In this document: positions 1-8,471 of the stretch, one piece after another | Layout of the letters: every line of letters starts with the position of its first letter | Position numbering within the stretch: position 1 is the stretch's first letter | NCBI RefSeq assembly: GCF_019665785.1 | Contig: NZ_CP081149.1 | Coordinates: forward strand, 2,418,001-2,482,000 | DNA length: 64,000 nt | Direction: 5' to 3' | DNA from: Deefgea piscis | GTDB taxonomy: Bacteria > Pseudomonadota > Gammaproteobacteria > Burkholderiales > Chitinibacteraceae | The notes under the pieces: model-generated | Told to the model about the DNA's origin: nothing | Seen by the model: the letters and a program-made list of their open reading frames with translations, nothing else | The model's database searches: none | Translations under genes and position numbers: made by a program

Positions 1-843
1 ACTGCGGTGTCTGAAGCGTATTTTGCTCGCTTGTTAAAATTGCCGTTTATTGCCGTGATGCCGGCCACCACCAGCCCCGAAAAAATCGCGGCGATTACTT
101 TTTATGGTGGCCGCTGCCATTTAGTGGCCGACCCAACGCAATTGATTGCCGAATCGCAGCGCCTGGCTAATGAAACGCAGGGCCACTTTCTCGACCAATT
201 TACTTATGCCGAGCGGGCCACCGATTGGCGCGCCAATAACAATATTGCCGAATCGATCTTTGCGCAGATGAGCTTAGAGCGTCACCCTATTCCACGCTGG
301 ATCGTGGCCAGCGCTGGTACTGGCGGCACCAGCGCCACCTTGGGCCGCTTTGTGCGCTATCGCCGTTATGCCACGCAAATTGCCTGCGTTGACCCAGATA
401 ATTCAGTGTTTTTTGATGCTTTTTGCAGTGGCCGCAAAGACCACACCTTGCAGCAAGGCTCCAAAATCGAAGGCATTGGCCGCCCGCGTGTTGAAGCGTC
501 ATTTATGCCGCACGTGATTGACACCATGTTTAAAGTGCCCGACCGGATGAGCTTGGCGGCAACGCATTGGTTGTCTAATTATCTGGGACGCCGTGTTGGC
601 GGCTCAACGGGTTGCAACTGGATCGGCGTGTTAGCGCTGGCCCACCAAATGCAAGCGCGTGGCGAAGCAGGCAGTATTGTCAGCGTCTTGTGCGATAGCG
701 GTGATCGCTACGCGCATTCTTACTACAACCCAGAATGGCTAAAGCAACACGGCATCGATATTGACCAAGAGCTCGCTGAGCTCAGCGCAAAAATCGGGCA
801 AGCGGGCGCACTGAGCGACTTGCAGCGCCAAGACAAAGACTAA
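1..843 (+). CDS. PLP-dependent cysteine synthase-family protein (5' end outside window)
   Basis: The frame is open from the first base (T-A-V-S-E-A...), so the GTG at base 7 is unlikely to be the start and the N-terminus with the PLP-binding lysine lies upstream. About 280 residues are visible. The glycine-rich phosphate-binding loop [11 protein letters not shown] and the late GGSTGCNW motif belong to fold-type II PLP enzymes of the CysK/CBS family. The C-terminal part ([19 protein letters not shown]) resembles the longer members annotated as cysteine synthase or L-cysteine desulfhydrase. Synthesis versus H2S-releasing breakdown cannot be decided from this part. A strong terminator follows the stop. 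Confidence 0.8.
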   Translation, partial: TAVSEAYFARLLKLPFIAVMPATTSPEKIAAITFYGGRCHLVADPTQLIAESQRLANETQGHFLDQFTYAERATDWRANNNIAESIFAQMSLERHPIPRWIVASAGTGGTSATLGRFVRYRRYATQIACVDPDNSVFFDAFCSGRKDHTLQQGSKIEGIGRPRVEASFMPHVIDTMFKVPDRMSLAATHWLSNYLGRRVGGSTGCNWIGVLALAHQMQARGEAGSIVSVLCDSGDRYAHSYYNPEWLKQHGIDIDQELAELSAKIGQAGALSDLQRQDKD

Positions 844-870
844 ATCAGTAGCGTTTTATTCTTAGCCATA

Positions 871-900
871 TAAAAAACGCAGCCATGGCTGCGTTTTTTA
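871..900. terminator. Bidirectional intrinsic terminator
   Basis: A perfect inverted repeat (AAAAAACGCAGCC / GGCTGCGTTTTTT) lies between the convergent cysteine-synthase-like gene and the REC-EAL gene. A-tract and T-tract flank the stem on both sides, so it can end transcription from either direction. Confidence 0.85.
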
Positions 901-921
901 TATTCATCGCGATATCGCCAC

Positions 922-2133
922 TTAGCTTGGCAAACCTGGGGCCTGGTGCATTTGCAAAACGAGCTGCTCAGATGGCACGGGTTTACTAAATAAAAAGCCT
1001 TGCAAATGCAGATCAATTCCTGCGTAGCGCTGGCGCAAATAATTTAAATCATCCAAATTATCAATGCCTTCGGCCACCATGCGTAAATTAAGCTCTTGGG
1101 CAATCCGCACCATACCATCAATAATACTTTGGCAACGCGGCTCGCGATGGATGTTTTTAATCAAGCTCATATCAAATTTAAGCTCGGTCATTGGTAAATC
1201 TTTGATCATATCCATAGTGGTATGGCCAACGCCAAAATCATCGATCGCTAAACCAAAACCGCGCAATCGTAAACGCAGCAAGGTCGTCATGGTTTGCCCG
1301 AGATTGGCAAACGCCGAATTTTCAGTGATCTCAAGCACCACCTGTTGCGGCGACAAACTCCGCAGCAATAGTTGGCTATGAATCCAATCGAGCAACTCGG
1401 CGTCCTCTAGTTGAGTTCGCGATAAATTTATCGACAAGCGCATCTCAGGCGAAAACTTAGCGCGCTGCATCATATCAAAACTGGCCTGTACCACTCTCCT
1501 AGTGAGCAAGGTTAAATAACCCTCTTGATCAAGCCGATCGATAAATGCGCCGGGAGCAAGTAGACCGCGCTGCGGATGCTGCCAACGCGCCAGTGCCTCA
1601 CACTGCACAATTGCGCCGGTTTTCAGACTTAAAATCGGCTGAAAATACGCGGTAAATTGGTTTTGCGCCAAAGCGCTCACAATCTCAATCAGCGGCACCT
1701 CAGCATCACTCACTTGTTGATGGGTTTCTAGCTTGGCGCTCAGTAATAACTCGGTCACCACGCGCTGCAATGCTTCTGGCTGAATCGGCTTGACCAGATA
1801 CGCAATCGACGCAATACCCAGCGCTTTGGCGGCTCGCCCACAGTTCTCAAGTAATTCAGGCGCGTAGCCACTAATTAAAATCACCGCAGGGATCTGGGCA
1901 TGCTTGGCCAAATGCTGCAATAACTCAATGCCATCCATGCCTGGCATATTTAAATCCACCACCACCAGATCAACATTGCCCAACTCATAAATTAGATTCA
2001 GCGCTTGCCTGCCATCGGCCGCCTCAAAAATTTGCAAGTCGGGTAGTTCGCTGCAAATAGCACGCATCAACTGCCGCTGTACAGCGCTATCGTCGACCAG
2101 CAAAATTTGTGGCACTTGATCCATCGGCGACAT
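922..2133 (-). CDS. Response regulator with EAL domain (c-di-GMP phosphodiesterase)
   Basis: This 403-residue cytoplasmic protein has an N-terminal receiver domain (acidic pair near residues 14-15, phospho-acceptor Asp60 in VVVDLNMPG, conserved Lys in YLVKPI) and a C-terminal EAL domain from about residue 155. EAL catalytic and metal ligands are visible: CEALARW, the Asn of INLSRTQL, LEITE, AIDDFG, ELKFD, MVAEG and LQGF. It is therefore likely an active enzyme that cleaves c-di-GMP to pGpG under phosphorelay control. The ATG at 2133 is preceded by an AAGGAG ribosome site. No cognate kinase is adjacent. Confidence 0.9.
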   Translation of the reverse strand: MSPMDQVPQILLVDDSAVQRQLMRAICSELPDLQIFEAADGRQALNLIYELGNVDLVVVDLNMPGMDGIELLQHLAKHAQIPAVILISGYAPELLENCGRAAKALGIASIAYLVKPIQPEALQRVVTELLLSAKLETHQQVSDAEVPLIEIVSALAQNQFTAYFQPILSLKTGAIVQCEALARWQHPQRGLLAPGAFIDRLDQEGYLTLLTRRVVQASFDMMQRAKFSPEMRLSINLSRTQLEDAELLDWIHSQLLLRSLSPQQVVLEITENSAFANLGQTMTTLLRLRLRGFGLAIDDFGVGHTTMDMIKDLPMTELKFDMSLIKNIHREPRCQSIIDGMVRIAQELNLRMVAEGIDNLDDLNYLRQRYAGIDLHLQGFLFSKPVPSEQLVLQMHQAPGLPS

Positions 2134-2455
2134 GAATAAACTCCTTTCTCTCGCTGAAATTTAAGCACATGCAGAGCAATAAACCACTGAAACTTTCTTT
2201 AAAATAAATACATGCTGACCAATTGATTATAAAAACAATATTAAAAATCAAAACACGCAAACCCATACCAACATAAAACCGCCACGCGAGGTCAATCAAT
2301 ATCAGCAAAACCGCCAAAAAAAACCTTGATCATTACACTGCAGGTCTGGCAAAGTTAAAGCCACGCGCTTTAACCCACATCATCGATCGATATCTTGTAT
2401 TAACGGCCTTTAGCCCCATATTTACACAATATCGCTCTACATTTAGGCTGGCATT
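2134..2455. other. Intergenic region, no gene seen
   Basis: This AT-rich stretch lies between the divergent REC-EAL gene and pssA and should hold both promoters. An open frame on the minus strand (2087-2317) has no ribosome site and no recognisable protein. I see no strong hairpin. Confidence 0.5.
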
Positions 2456-3796
2456 TTGTTTGAATCTCCTCGCGCTTTTTTAAGTGCCTTACCGCGTTTT
2501 TCCCAATCAGCTGACACCTTTGAGGCTTTAACCTCGAGCGCTCAATTTCGTGAGCAATTACTCGAGCACATCGCCAAAGCACAACGCCGTATCTACATTG
2601 CCGCGCTGTATTTACAAAACGACGCAGCGGGCGATCTGATTTTGTCGGCGCTCTATGCCGTCAAAGCGCGGCAACCGCAACTAGAAATCGCCGTTTTGGT
2701 CGATTGGCATCGCGCGCAGCGCGGCCTAATTGGCGCCAAGGCCGAATCAGGCAACGCCGCTTGGTATCAACAACGTGCGCAGCAACAGCATCTGGAAGTC
2801 CCCATTTATGGCGTGCCGGTGCAAAGCCGCGAATTACTTGGCGTATTGCATCTAAAAGGCTTTGTCATTGACGACACGGTGATCTATAGCGGCGCCAGCC
2901 TGAATAATGTGTATTTACACGTTGGCGATCGCTATCGCTACGATCGCTACCATGTGCTGCACAACCCCGCGCTCGCCGAGAGCATGGTGCAGTTTTTTCA
3001 AACGGCGCTACTGAGCCAAACCGCAGTGCATCGTCTTGATCGGCCTAATATTCCCAACACCAAAACCATTCGTGGCGAAATTCGCCACTTCCGGCAGCAC
3101 TTAAAAGCGGCGCGCTACTCACTACAAGGCAGCAGTAATACCGAAACGGGGCTGGCGATTACGCCTTGGGTTGGCGTTGGCCAGCGCAATCCGCTTAATC
3201 GTTTAATTTTAAAATTGATCAGTGCCAGCGAGCGAAAAATCGTCATCTGCACGCCGTATTTTAATTTGCCACGCAGCGTGACCAAGGCGCTCAACAGCCT
3301 GATCAAACAAGGGGTGCAGGTTGAAATAATCATTGGTGATAAAACAGCGAACGATTTTTACATCCCGCCGAGCGAGTCATTTAAAACCATTGGCGCGCTA
3401 CCGTATTTATACGAAGCCAATTTGCGCCGCTTTGCCAAAGTGCAGCAAAAAGCCATGCAAGCTGGGCAATTGAATATTTTACTGTGGCACGACATCGGCC
3501 ATAGTTTTCACCTCAAAGGCATTTGGGTCGACGACGATTATCAATTGATCACCGGCAATAATCTCAACCCACGGGCGTTTAATTTAGATTTAGAAAACGC
3601 GCTCTTAATTCACGACCCACACGGCGAGCTCAGCACCAGCACCGCTGCCGAGCTGCAACACATCCGCCAACGCACTCGGCGCATCGCGAGTTTTACCGAG
3701 CTAGAAACCTTGGCTGACTACCCAGAAAAAGTAAAAAAACTCCTCACTCGCCTATCGCGAATCCGAGTCGATCGCTTACTTTCGCGCTTTTTATAA
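2456..3796 (+). CDS. pssA: CDP-diacylglycerol--serine O-phosphatidyltransferase, PLD type
   Basis: The enzyme makes phosphatidylserine from CDP-diacylglycerol and serine, the committed step to phosphatidylethanolamine. Its 446 residues match the length of the E. coli phospholipase-D-type PssA. Both HKD motifs are present: VLHLKGFVIDD near residue 137 and FHLKGIWVDDD near residue 351. Other family stretches are also seen (VLVDWHRAQRG, GDKTANDFYIP, ITGNNLNPRAF). It is a peripheral membrane enzyme. The start is a TTG, because an in-frame TAG lies only 12 bases upstream and no in-frame ATG gives a full domain. Confidence 0.93.
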   Translation: MFESPRAFLSALPRFSQSADTFEALTSSAQFREQLLEHIAKAQRRIYIAALYLQNDAAGDLILSALYAVKARQPQLEIAVLVDWHRAQRGLIGAKAESGNAAWYQQRAQQQHLEVPIYGVPVQSRELLGVLHLKGFVIDDTVIYSGASLNNVYLHVGDRYRYDRYHVLHNPALAESMVQFFQTALLSQTAVHRLDRPNIPNTKTIRGEIRHFRQHLKAARYSLQGSSNTETGLAITPWVGVGQRNPLNRLILKLISASERKIVICTPYFNLPRSVTKALNSLIKQGVQVEIIIGDKTANDFYIPPSESFKTIGALPYLYEANLRRFAKVQQKAMQAGQLNILLWHDIGHSFHLKGIWVDDDYQLITGNNLNPRAFNLDLENALLIHDPHGELSTSTAAELQHIRQRTRRIASFTELETLADYPEKVKKLLTRLSRIRVDRLLSRFL

Positions 3797-3848
3797 GCAG
3801 GTATTGCCCTAGGCAGGACATTCATAAACAACCAGCAAGCTATACCCC
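3797..3848. repeat. 52-bp dispersed imperfect palindrome, copy 1
   Basis: It begins directly after the pssA stop. It starts with GCAGGTATTG and ends with GCTATACCCC, so its ends are inverted repeats. Two other 52-bp copies with the same ends occur at 5252-5303 and 15585-15636. Confidence 0.65.
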
Positions 3849-3860
3849 ACAAGCCCAAAC

Positions 3861-4023
3861 GTAGGGTGGAATAAACGAAGTGCATTCCACCTGACACCTC
3901 AGAACAGGTCGCCAAACATCGGGTACTCAGGACAAAATACAAATACTGATTGCGAAATAATGCTGGAGCGGCACAAGTCTTATTGCACGAAGCCGGTGGA
4001 ATGCGCGTTGCTTATTCCACCCT
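3861..4023. repeat. Paired GTAGGGTGGAAT hairpin repeat arms
   Basis: Arm one (3861-3891) runs GTAGGGTGGAAT to GCATTCCACC and arm two (3995-4023) runs GGTGGAATGC to TTATTCCACCCT. Each arm is itself a palindrome and the two arms are inverted to each other around about 100 bp of spacer. The same design occurs at 16259-16335. Confidence 0.65.
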
Positions 4024-4024
4024 T

Positions 4025-5232
4025 GTATCTTTCTCTCCGTGGTGGTTAGCTACTACCACATGAGGCGAAGTGAGTTTGGTTCCACCCTTAAGGCATCGAC
4101 CTTGCCATGTAGATTAAACCCTTCGTCCTCACTTCTTTCGCCAAATCAGACACTGAACGGTAGCCAAGGGCTTTGACCCTGTATGCACAAGGCAAGTGGG
4201 CGAATTAGGCATTTTTACAGGAAGAATCTTCATGTTTTATCTCGGTATTGATGTTGCTAAAGCTAAGCTCGATTGTTACTTGTTAACTCAACTTGACCCA
4301 CTCAAAGGCAAGGCCAAGGTCGTACCCAATACAGCCAAAGGCCTTGCTGATTTGCTGGCTTGGCTGACTAAAAATCACATTCCGCATGACCAGCTGCACG
4401 TCACGATGGAGGCCACTGGCGTGTATCACGAACTGGCCGCCACCCTACTGCATGATGCAGGCGTTTGCGTGTCGATTGCCAATCCCGCGCAGGTGAAGCA
4501 TTTCGGCCAAGGCCTCGCAGTGCGCACCAAAACTGATGGCGTCGACAGCCAAGTTCTGGCGCGTTACTGCGCGATGATCAAGCCTGCTGCGTGGCTGCCA
4601 CCTCCGCCTGAAGCCCGCATTCTAAAAGGACTTCTGGCTCGTCGAGAAGCGATTTTGCAAGACTTGCTCCGCGAAAAAAATCGGCAAGAAAAAGCTGAAT
4701 CTACGGTGACGACCGAGCTGATTCATCAATCGATTAACGACAGTATTGTCTTTCTAAATGCTCAGCTCAAAAAGCTACAAAGCCAAATCGACGACCATAT
4801 CGACCGTCATCCTGGCCTGAAAAACGACCTCAATTTACTGCAAACCATCCCAGCAATCGGCCCACAAAGTGGCACGCAATTATTGGCGGTGATGCATACG
4901 CATCAATTCAATACGGCCGAACAATTGTCGGCCTATTTGGGCTTGGTGCCCGTCGAGCGGCAATCGGGGTCATCGATTCTTGGGCGCGCCAAACGGTCTA
5001 AAGCTGGTCCTGCAAAGGTTCGCGCCGTGCTCTACATGGCGGCGGTCGTCGCGACTAGGTACAACCCCCACGTTAAAGCTTTATTTGAACGTTTACTGGC
5101 CCGAGGCAAGAGCAAAATGTCGGCGCTCGGTGCTTGCATGCGCAAATTAGTTCACCTGTGCTTCGGCGTGCTGAAAACGCAGAAAAAGTATCAAGCTGAG
5201 TATCAAAATGCTTGACCGGCAAGACGGTATCT
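4025..5232 (+). mobile_element. IS110-family insertion sequence
   Basis: The element carries one DEDD transposase gene, about 200 bp of non-coding sequence upstream of it and a very short 3' flank. It has no obvious terminal inverted repeats, as expected for IS110. Ends are tentative: GTATCT occurs at 4025-4030 and again at 5227-5232, which could be the duplicated core. In IS110-family elements the long non-coding end encodes the bridge RNA that specifies target and donor. The element sits between a repeat arm and a 52-bp repeat. Confidence 0.55.
4232..5215 (+). CDS. IS110-family transposase (DEDD recombinase)
   Basis: From the ATG at 4232 (ribosome site AGGAAG just upstream) this gives 327 residues. 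The N-terminal RuvC-like DEDD domain shows YLGIDVAKAKLD, TMEATGVYHE and KTDGVDSQVLARYC. The C-terminal transposase_20 domain shows LQTIPAIGPQSGTQLLA with a helix-hairpin-helix-like motif, and the conserved late serine region around QSGSS. Length is normal for the family and the frame is intact, so the element may be active. An upstream in-frame start at 4196 adds residues unlike the family and was not used. Confidence 0.88.
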   Translation: MFYLGIDVAKAKLDCYLLTQLDPLKGKAKVVPNTAKGLADLLAWLTKNHIPHDQLHVTMEATGVYHELAATLLHDAGVCVSIANPAQVKHFGQGLAVRTKTDGVDSQVLARYCAMIKPAAWLPPPPEARILKGLLARREAILQDLLREKNRQEKAESTVTTELIHQSINDSIVFLNAQLKKLQSQIDDHIDRHPGLKNDLNLLQTIPAIGPQSGTQLLAVMHTHQFNTAEQLSAYLGLVPVERQSGSSILGRAKRSKAGPAKVRAVLYMAAVVATRYNPHVKALFERLLARGKSKMSALGACMRKLVHLCFGVLKTQKKYQAEYQNA

Positions 5233-5251
5233 ACAGGGCTCGCTTTTATAT

Positions 5252-5303
5252 GCAGGTATTACTATAGAAGCCTCACTAAAAAACAACCACATAGCCATAC
5301 CCC
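5252..5303. repeat. 52-bp dispersed imperfect palindrome, copy 2
   Basis: It starts GCAGGTATTACTATAGAAGC and ends AGCCATACCCC, the same length and ends as the copies at 3797 and 15585. It touches the stop codon of the LytTR gene and lies just right of the IS110 element. Confidence 0.65.
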
Positions 5304-6037
5304 TACATTTGTTTAAATTGTGCGGCGTGGCTGCGGCTTAGCGGCAAGATGGCGAAATTGTTTTTTAGATAGATTTGCTGGCGCCCGAGTAGGTCTTTTT
5401 CGATTTTGGCAATGGCGGGCAAACTCACCAAGTAGCTGCGGTGAATTTGGGCAAAAAATTGTGGATTGAGTTGCGGCAATAAGTCTTTGAGCGACGTGCG
5501 AATCAAAAACCGCCCGCTCTCCGTCACCACTTCGGTGTATTTATCGGTTGCCTGAAAATACCGCACCTCGTCCACTGCAATCAGCCGGGTGCTATCGCCT
5601 AGGCTGGCGGTGAGCCATTGCAAATAAGTCGGTGGCGCGGGCGCGATCAGCTCACGACTGAGCTGGCTCCAATCAACGCTGGGTTTAACCTCACGCTGCA
5701 AGCGCAGCACGCATTGCGCCAACCGCGCTTCGCTCACTGGCTTTAATAAATAATCCACCGCCGATTGCTCAAAGGCCGCCACCGCGTATTCGTCATACGC
5801 GGTAACAAAAATCACCCGCGTATCGCGCCAAGTAGCTGCGACTTGCAAGCCATTGAGCCCCGGCATACGAATATCCAAAAAAGCAAAATCGGGCTGCCAT
5901 TGGCTCAGTAGCGCCACCGCTTCAACGCCATTTTTGGCCTGCGCTACAATCTGCAATTGCGGCCACACCACAGCAAGGCGACTGGCAAACGCCGCCATTA
6001 AGAGCGGCTCGTCATCGGCAATCAGGGCAGTTGGCAT
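5303..6037 (-). CDS. LytTR-family response regulator
   Basis: The 244-residue protein has a receiver domain (ADDE near residues 7-10, phospho-acceptor Asp55 in FAFLDIRMPG, VTAYDEYA, LLKPV) followed by a LytTR DNA-binding domain from about residue 140 (YFQATDKYTEV, IHRSYLV). It resembles AlgR/LytR regulators. The start is taken at the ATG beginning MPTALIADDE with TGAGGT upstream; a start nine codons further up is possible. It is the last gene of a minus-strand operon and follows its probable partner kinase by 71 bp. Confidence 0.88.
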   Translation of the reverse strand: MPTALIADDEPLLMAAFASRLAVVWPQLQIVAQAKNGVEAVALLSQWQPDFAFLDIRMPGLNGLQVAATWRDTRVIFVTAYDEYAVAAFEQSAVDYLLKPVSEARLAQCVLRLQREVKPSVDWSQLSRELIAPAPPTYLQWLTASLGDSTRLIAVDEVRYFQATDKYTEVVTESGRFLIRTSLKDLLPQLNPQFFAQIHRSYLVSLPAIAKIEKDLLGRQQIYLKNNFAILPLSRSHAAQFKQM

Positions 6038-6108
6038 CGTTAAAATTGACCTCAGTTTGTACACCTACAATTAGGATGGTGTGGTTTCTAAAAAACCACT
6101 CAACCCAA

Positions 6109-7167
6109 CTACTCGGCAAAAGGAATCCGCAATTCGGCCACCACACCCGACGGGGTATTGCCAGCAATACTGAGTGTAGCTTGGCCTTCATACAAATACA
6201 TCAAGCGATCGCGTACATTGGCTAAACCGATACCGCTTTGGCTTGGCGCATTCAAATTCAGGCCCATGCCACTGTCGATCACCCGTAGGCAGAGTTGCGT
6301 GCCGATTTTTTCGGCTTCAATCTCAATCACGCCGCCGGCGATGGCCGGCTCAATGCCATGCTGCAAAGCGTTTTCCACCAAGGGCTGCAATAATAACGGC
6401 GGCAACTGAGCGCCGCGCAAAGCCGCCGGCACGCGAATTAGATAGCTTAAACGCTCACCCAAACGAATTTGATTAATCGCCAATAGCGCGCTGACTAAAT
6501 CGAGTTCTTCAGCCAAGCAGGTTGTCGATTGCCGCGTACGCTTAAGACTGGCGCGTAAATAATCATTGAGATGCTCCAGCATGATTTGCGCCAAAGCGGG
6601 GTCGCGCGCAATCAGGCTGTGTAAATTGGCCAGCGTATTAAATAAAAAATGCGGCTCAATTTGCGCTTGCAGCATCGCCAATTGCGCGGCGGTTTGTGCT
6701 TGCTGCGCCTCGGCGGCATGCCGGCGCTGCACTTCTAATTCAGCGCGATCACGCTGCGCGCGAAATAAGACCCAAAAAAAAGCACTGGCAAAGCCTGAAA
6801 TCAGCACCGCAATCGCCACCCAGCGCCAAGCTTGACTGGGCGCATGCAGCAAAATCGCGATCACATTGGATGCGCCCAAGGCTGCAGCCAGCGCAAAGCC
6901 TGCCAACAAACCCAGCGGCGTACTAATCAACATCCGCCAAGGCCGTGGCCAAGCATCGCCCATCATGCGATCCATCGCCCAATTACACAGCCAAATACAA
7001 AAACCGATGCAGTTGGAAATCACCAGATTATCGACCAGCGCAGTTCGCTCGTCGATTAAGGTCAATAGCACGGCAATCAGCGCATTCACCAAGAGTAAAA
7101 TCGGCAAGTCCTGTCGGTAGCGGCATGAGATGGTTTTGGCTTGTGCTTGCATCAATTGATCACTCAA
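6109..7167 (-). CDS. LytS/AlgZ-type sensor histidine kinase
   Basis: This 352-residue membrane kinase has four or more hydrophobic segments in residues 25-150, then a short coiled-coil rich in Ala/Gln/Glu, then a His_kinase domain with the phospho-acceptor in QIEPHFLFN (about residue 172). The ATPase domain follows (N box LVENALQHG, G box DSGMGLN, and SGIGLANVRDRL). It likely phosphorylates the LytTR regulator encoded downstream. Its start overlaps the stop of the barrel gene by four bases (ATGA), so the genes are translationally coupled. No separate sensor domain is visible beyond the membrane part. Confidence 0.87.
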   Translation of the reverse strand: MSDQLMQAQAKTISCRYRQDLPILLLVNALIAVLLTLIDERTALVDNLVISNCIGFCIWLCNWAMDRMMGDAWPRPWRMLISTPLGLLAGFALAAALGASNVIAILLHAPSQAWRWVAIAVLISGFASAFFWVLFRAQRDRAELEVQRRHAAEAQQAQTAAQLAMLQAQIEPHFLFNTLANLHSLIARDPALAQIMLEHLNDYLRASLKRTRQSTTCLAEELDLVSALLAINQIRLGERLSYLIRVPAALRGAQLPPLLLQPLVENALQHGIEPAIAGGVIEIEAEKIGTQLCLRVIDSGMGLNLNAPSQSGIGLANVRDRLMYLYEGQATLSIAGNTPSGVVAELRIPFAE

Positions 7168-8471
7168 AAAAAGTATTTCACCACAGCTTGTACGCTATGC
7201 CGTTGTGGCAACGCGCCGTATTGACTACCCGGTGCGCCGTTTTGATACTGCCATTGCAGCGCCCAATCCATGCGCTCAAAATGGTAACGCGCTTCTAACC
7301 AGCTTTGCCAGCTTTGATCGACTAAGTCGCGCCGCAGCATCCAATTTAAATCCAAGGCCTTCAATCCCGCGTCGCGCCACGTGATAAAACTCATTGCCGC
7401 CTGTTGTGTGGGCAAGCTTTGTGCATTAAACACCGCACTGCGATACGCCCAATAATCGGCAGGGTTGCGCCACAAATCGCGCCATTGGCTTTGATTGAGC
7501 GCCGCGCCATCATAGTGATATTCCAAACTCAGCGATAAATTATTGGCAAAGGTATACGTGCCGCCAGCGGCCAAGCGCGAATGCCACGTTACGGGTGCAG
7601 CAGGCAACAAGGTTGCGCTGCGCCCACCACTGTATTCGGCGTAGAGGGTTAAAGCGTCACCCGCCAAAATCGATGCATTCATACCCACCTGTGGCGACTG
7701 CCCTTGTTCACCCAAAAGTAACACCTGCGGCGCAAAGCCCGGCAATAATTGCACACTACTAGTCAACAAATACCGCGACACCGAATTACTCGCACCCCAA
7801 TCAGGCGAAAACGCTGCGCTTTGCCGCTGATCTGCCAATTTAGGCGCAAACACCGCATTGACTGCACCGCCTTCCCAAACCCACTGCCCGCGCAGCATGC
7901 CCACGCCGAGGCGGTTTTCACGCAAACTCGATGGCGCAATCGACACCACCGAGCGCAAAGCGCCGACTTTAAAATAATCGGTTGGGTTGTAGCCCAAGGC
8001 CACACCACTGCGTAAATTAACCCGCCCCAGATCGAGCGCGGCATTGGGGCTGGCTTGCCAGCTGACATAGCCTTCTTTAAAGGTATTCACCACCTCATCC
8101 TGCCCACCTTGCCCCAGCCAATCAACACGATTGGCCAGTGTAAATCGCCACTCTGGATTAATCGCCGTATCGAGCAACACATCCACCGAGGCACGACCAA
8201 TGCGTATATCGTCCAAAGGCGCACGCTGATTCACATGCCCCAGCATACCCTCAGTAAAAATCTGCCAGTCCGATCTAGCTACCGCTGGCTCTGACGCTTG
8301 ATCGGCCAAAGACAGCGCATCGGCATCGCTCGCCCAGCACGGGCTAGCAAGTAGCGCGATAAACACGGCCACCATCCCCGCCAAACTGGATTGCTTTTGC
8401 GCCTGCGCATCGCGGCCAAACGCCTGCTGCATCACGCGAGTGTTGCTCATGCCATGCCAGTACACCATCAT
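7164..8471 (-). CDS. Predicted outer-membrane beta-barrel protein
   Basis: I do not recognise the family by name. The 435-residue product has a signal-peptide-like stretch ending near ASPCWA (about residue 47), many alternating polar/aromatic strands and a C-terminal VKYFF, the usual terminal phenylalanine signal for barrel assembly. Its overlap by four bases with the LolA-like gene and with the kinase gene suggests that it works with them, perhaps as the outer-membrane partner or substrate acceptor of the ABC system. The first ATG may lie too far upstream, since an internal Met (MSNTRVM) is also plausible. Confidence 0.7.
   Translation of the reverse strand: MMVYWHGMSNTRVMQQAFGRDAQAQKQSSLAGMVAVFIALLASPCWASDADALSLADQASEPAVARSDWQIFTEGMLGHVNQRAPLDDIRIGRASVDVLLDTAINPEWRFTLANRVDWLGQGGQDEVVNTFKEGYVSWQASPNAALDLGRVNLRSGVALGYNPTDYFKVGALRSVVSIAPSSLRENRLGVGMLRGQWVWEGGAVNAVFAPKLADQRQSAAFSPDWGASNSVSRYLLTSSVQLLPGFAPQVLLLGEQGQSPQVGMNASILAGDALTLYAEYSGGRSATLLPAAPVTWHSRLAAGGTYTFANNLSLSLEYHYDGAALNQSQWRDLWRNPADYWAYRSAVFNAQSLPTQQAAMSFITWRDAGLKALDLNWMLRRDLVDQSWQSWLEARYHFERMDWALQWQYQNGAPGSQYGALPQRHSVQAVVKYFF

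Noticed and set aside
2087-2317. 76-codon minus-strand frame upstream of the REC-EAL gene
   Set aside because: It has one hydrophobic stretch but no ribosome site, overlaps the REC-EAL start region and is not recognisable.
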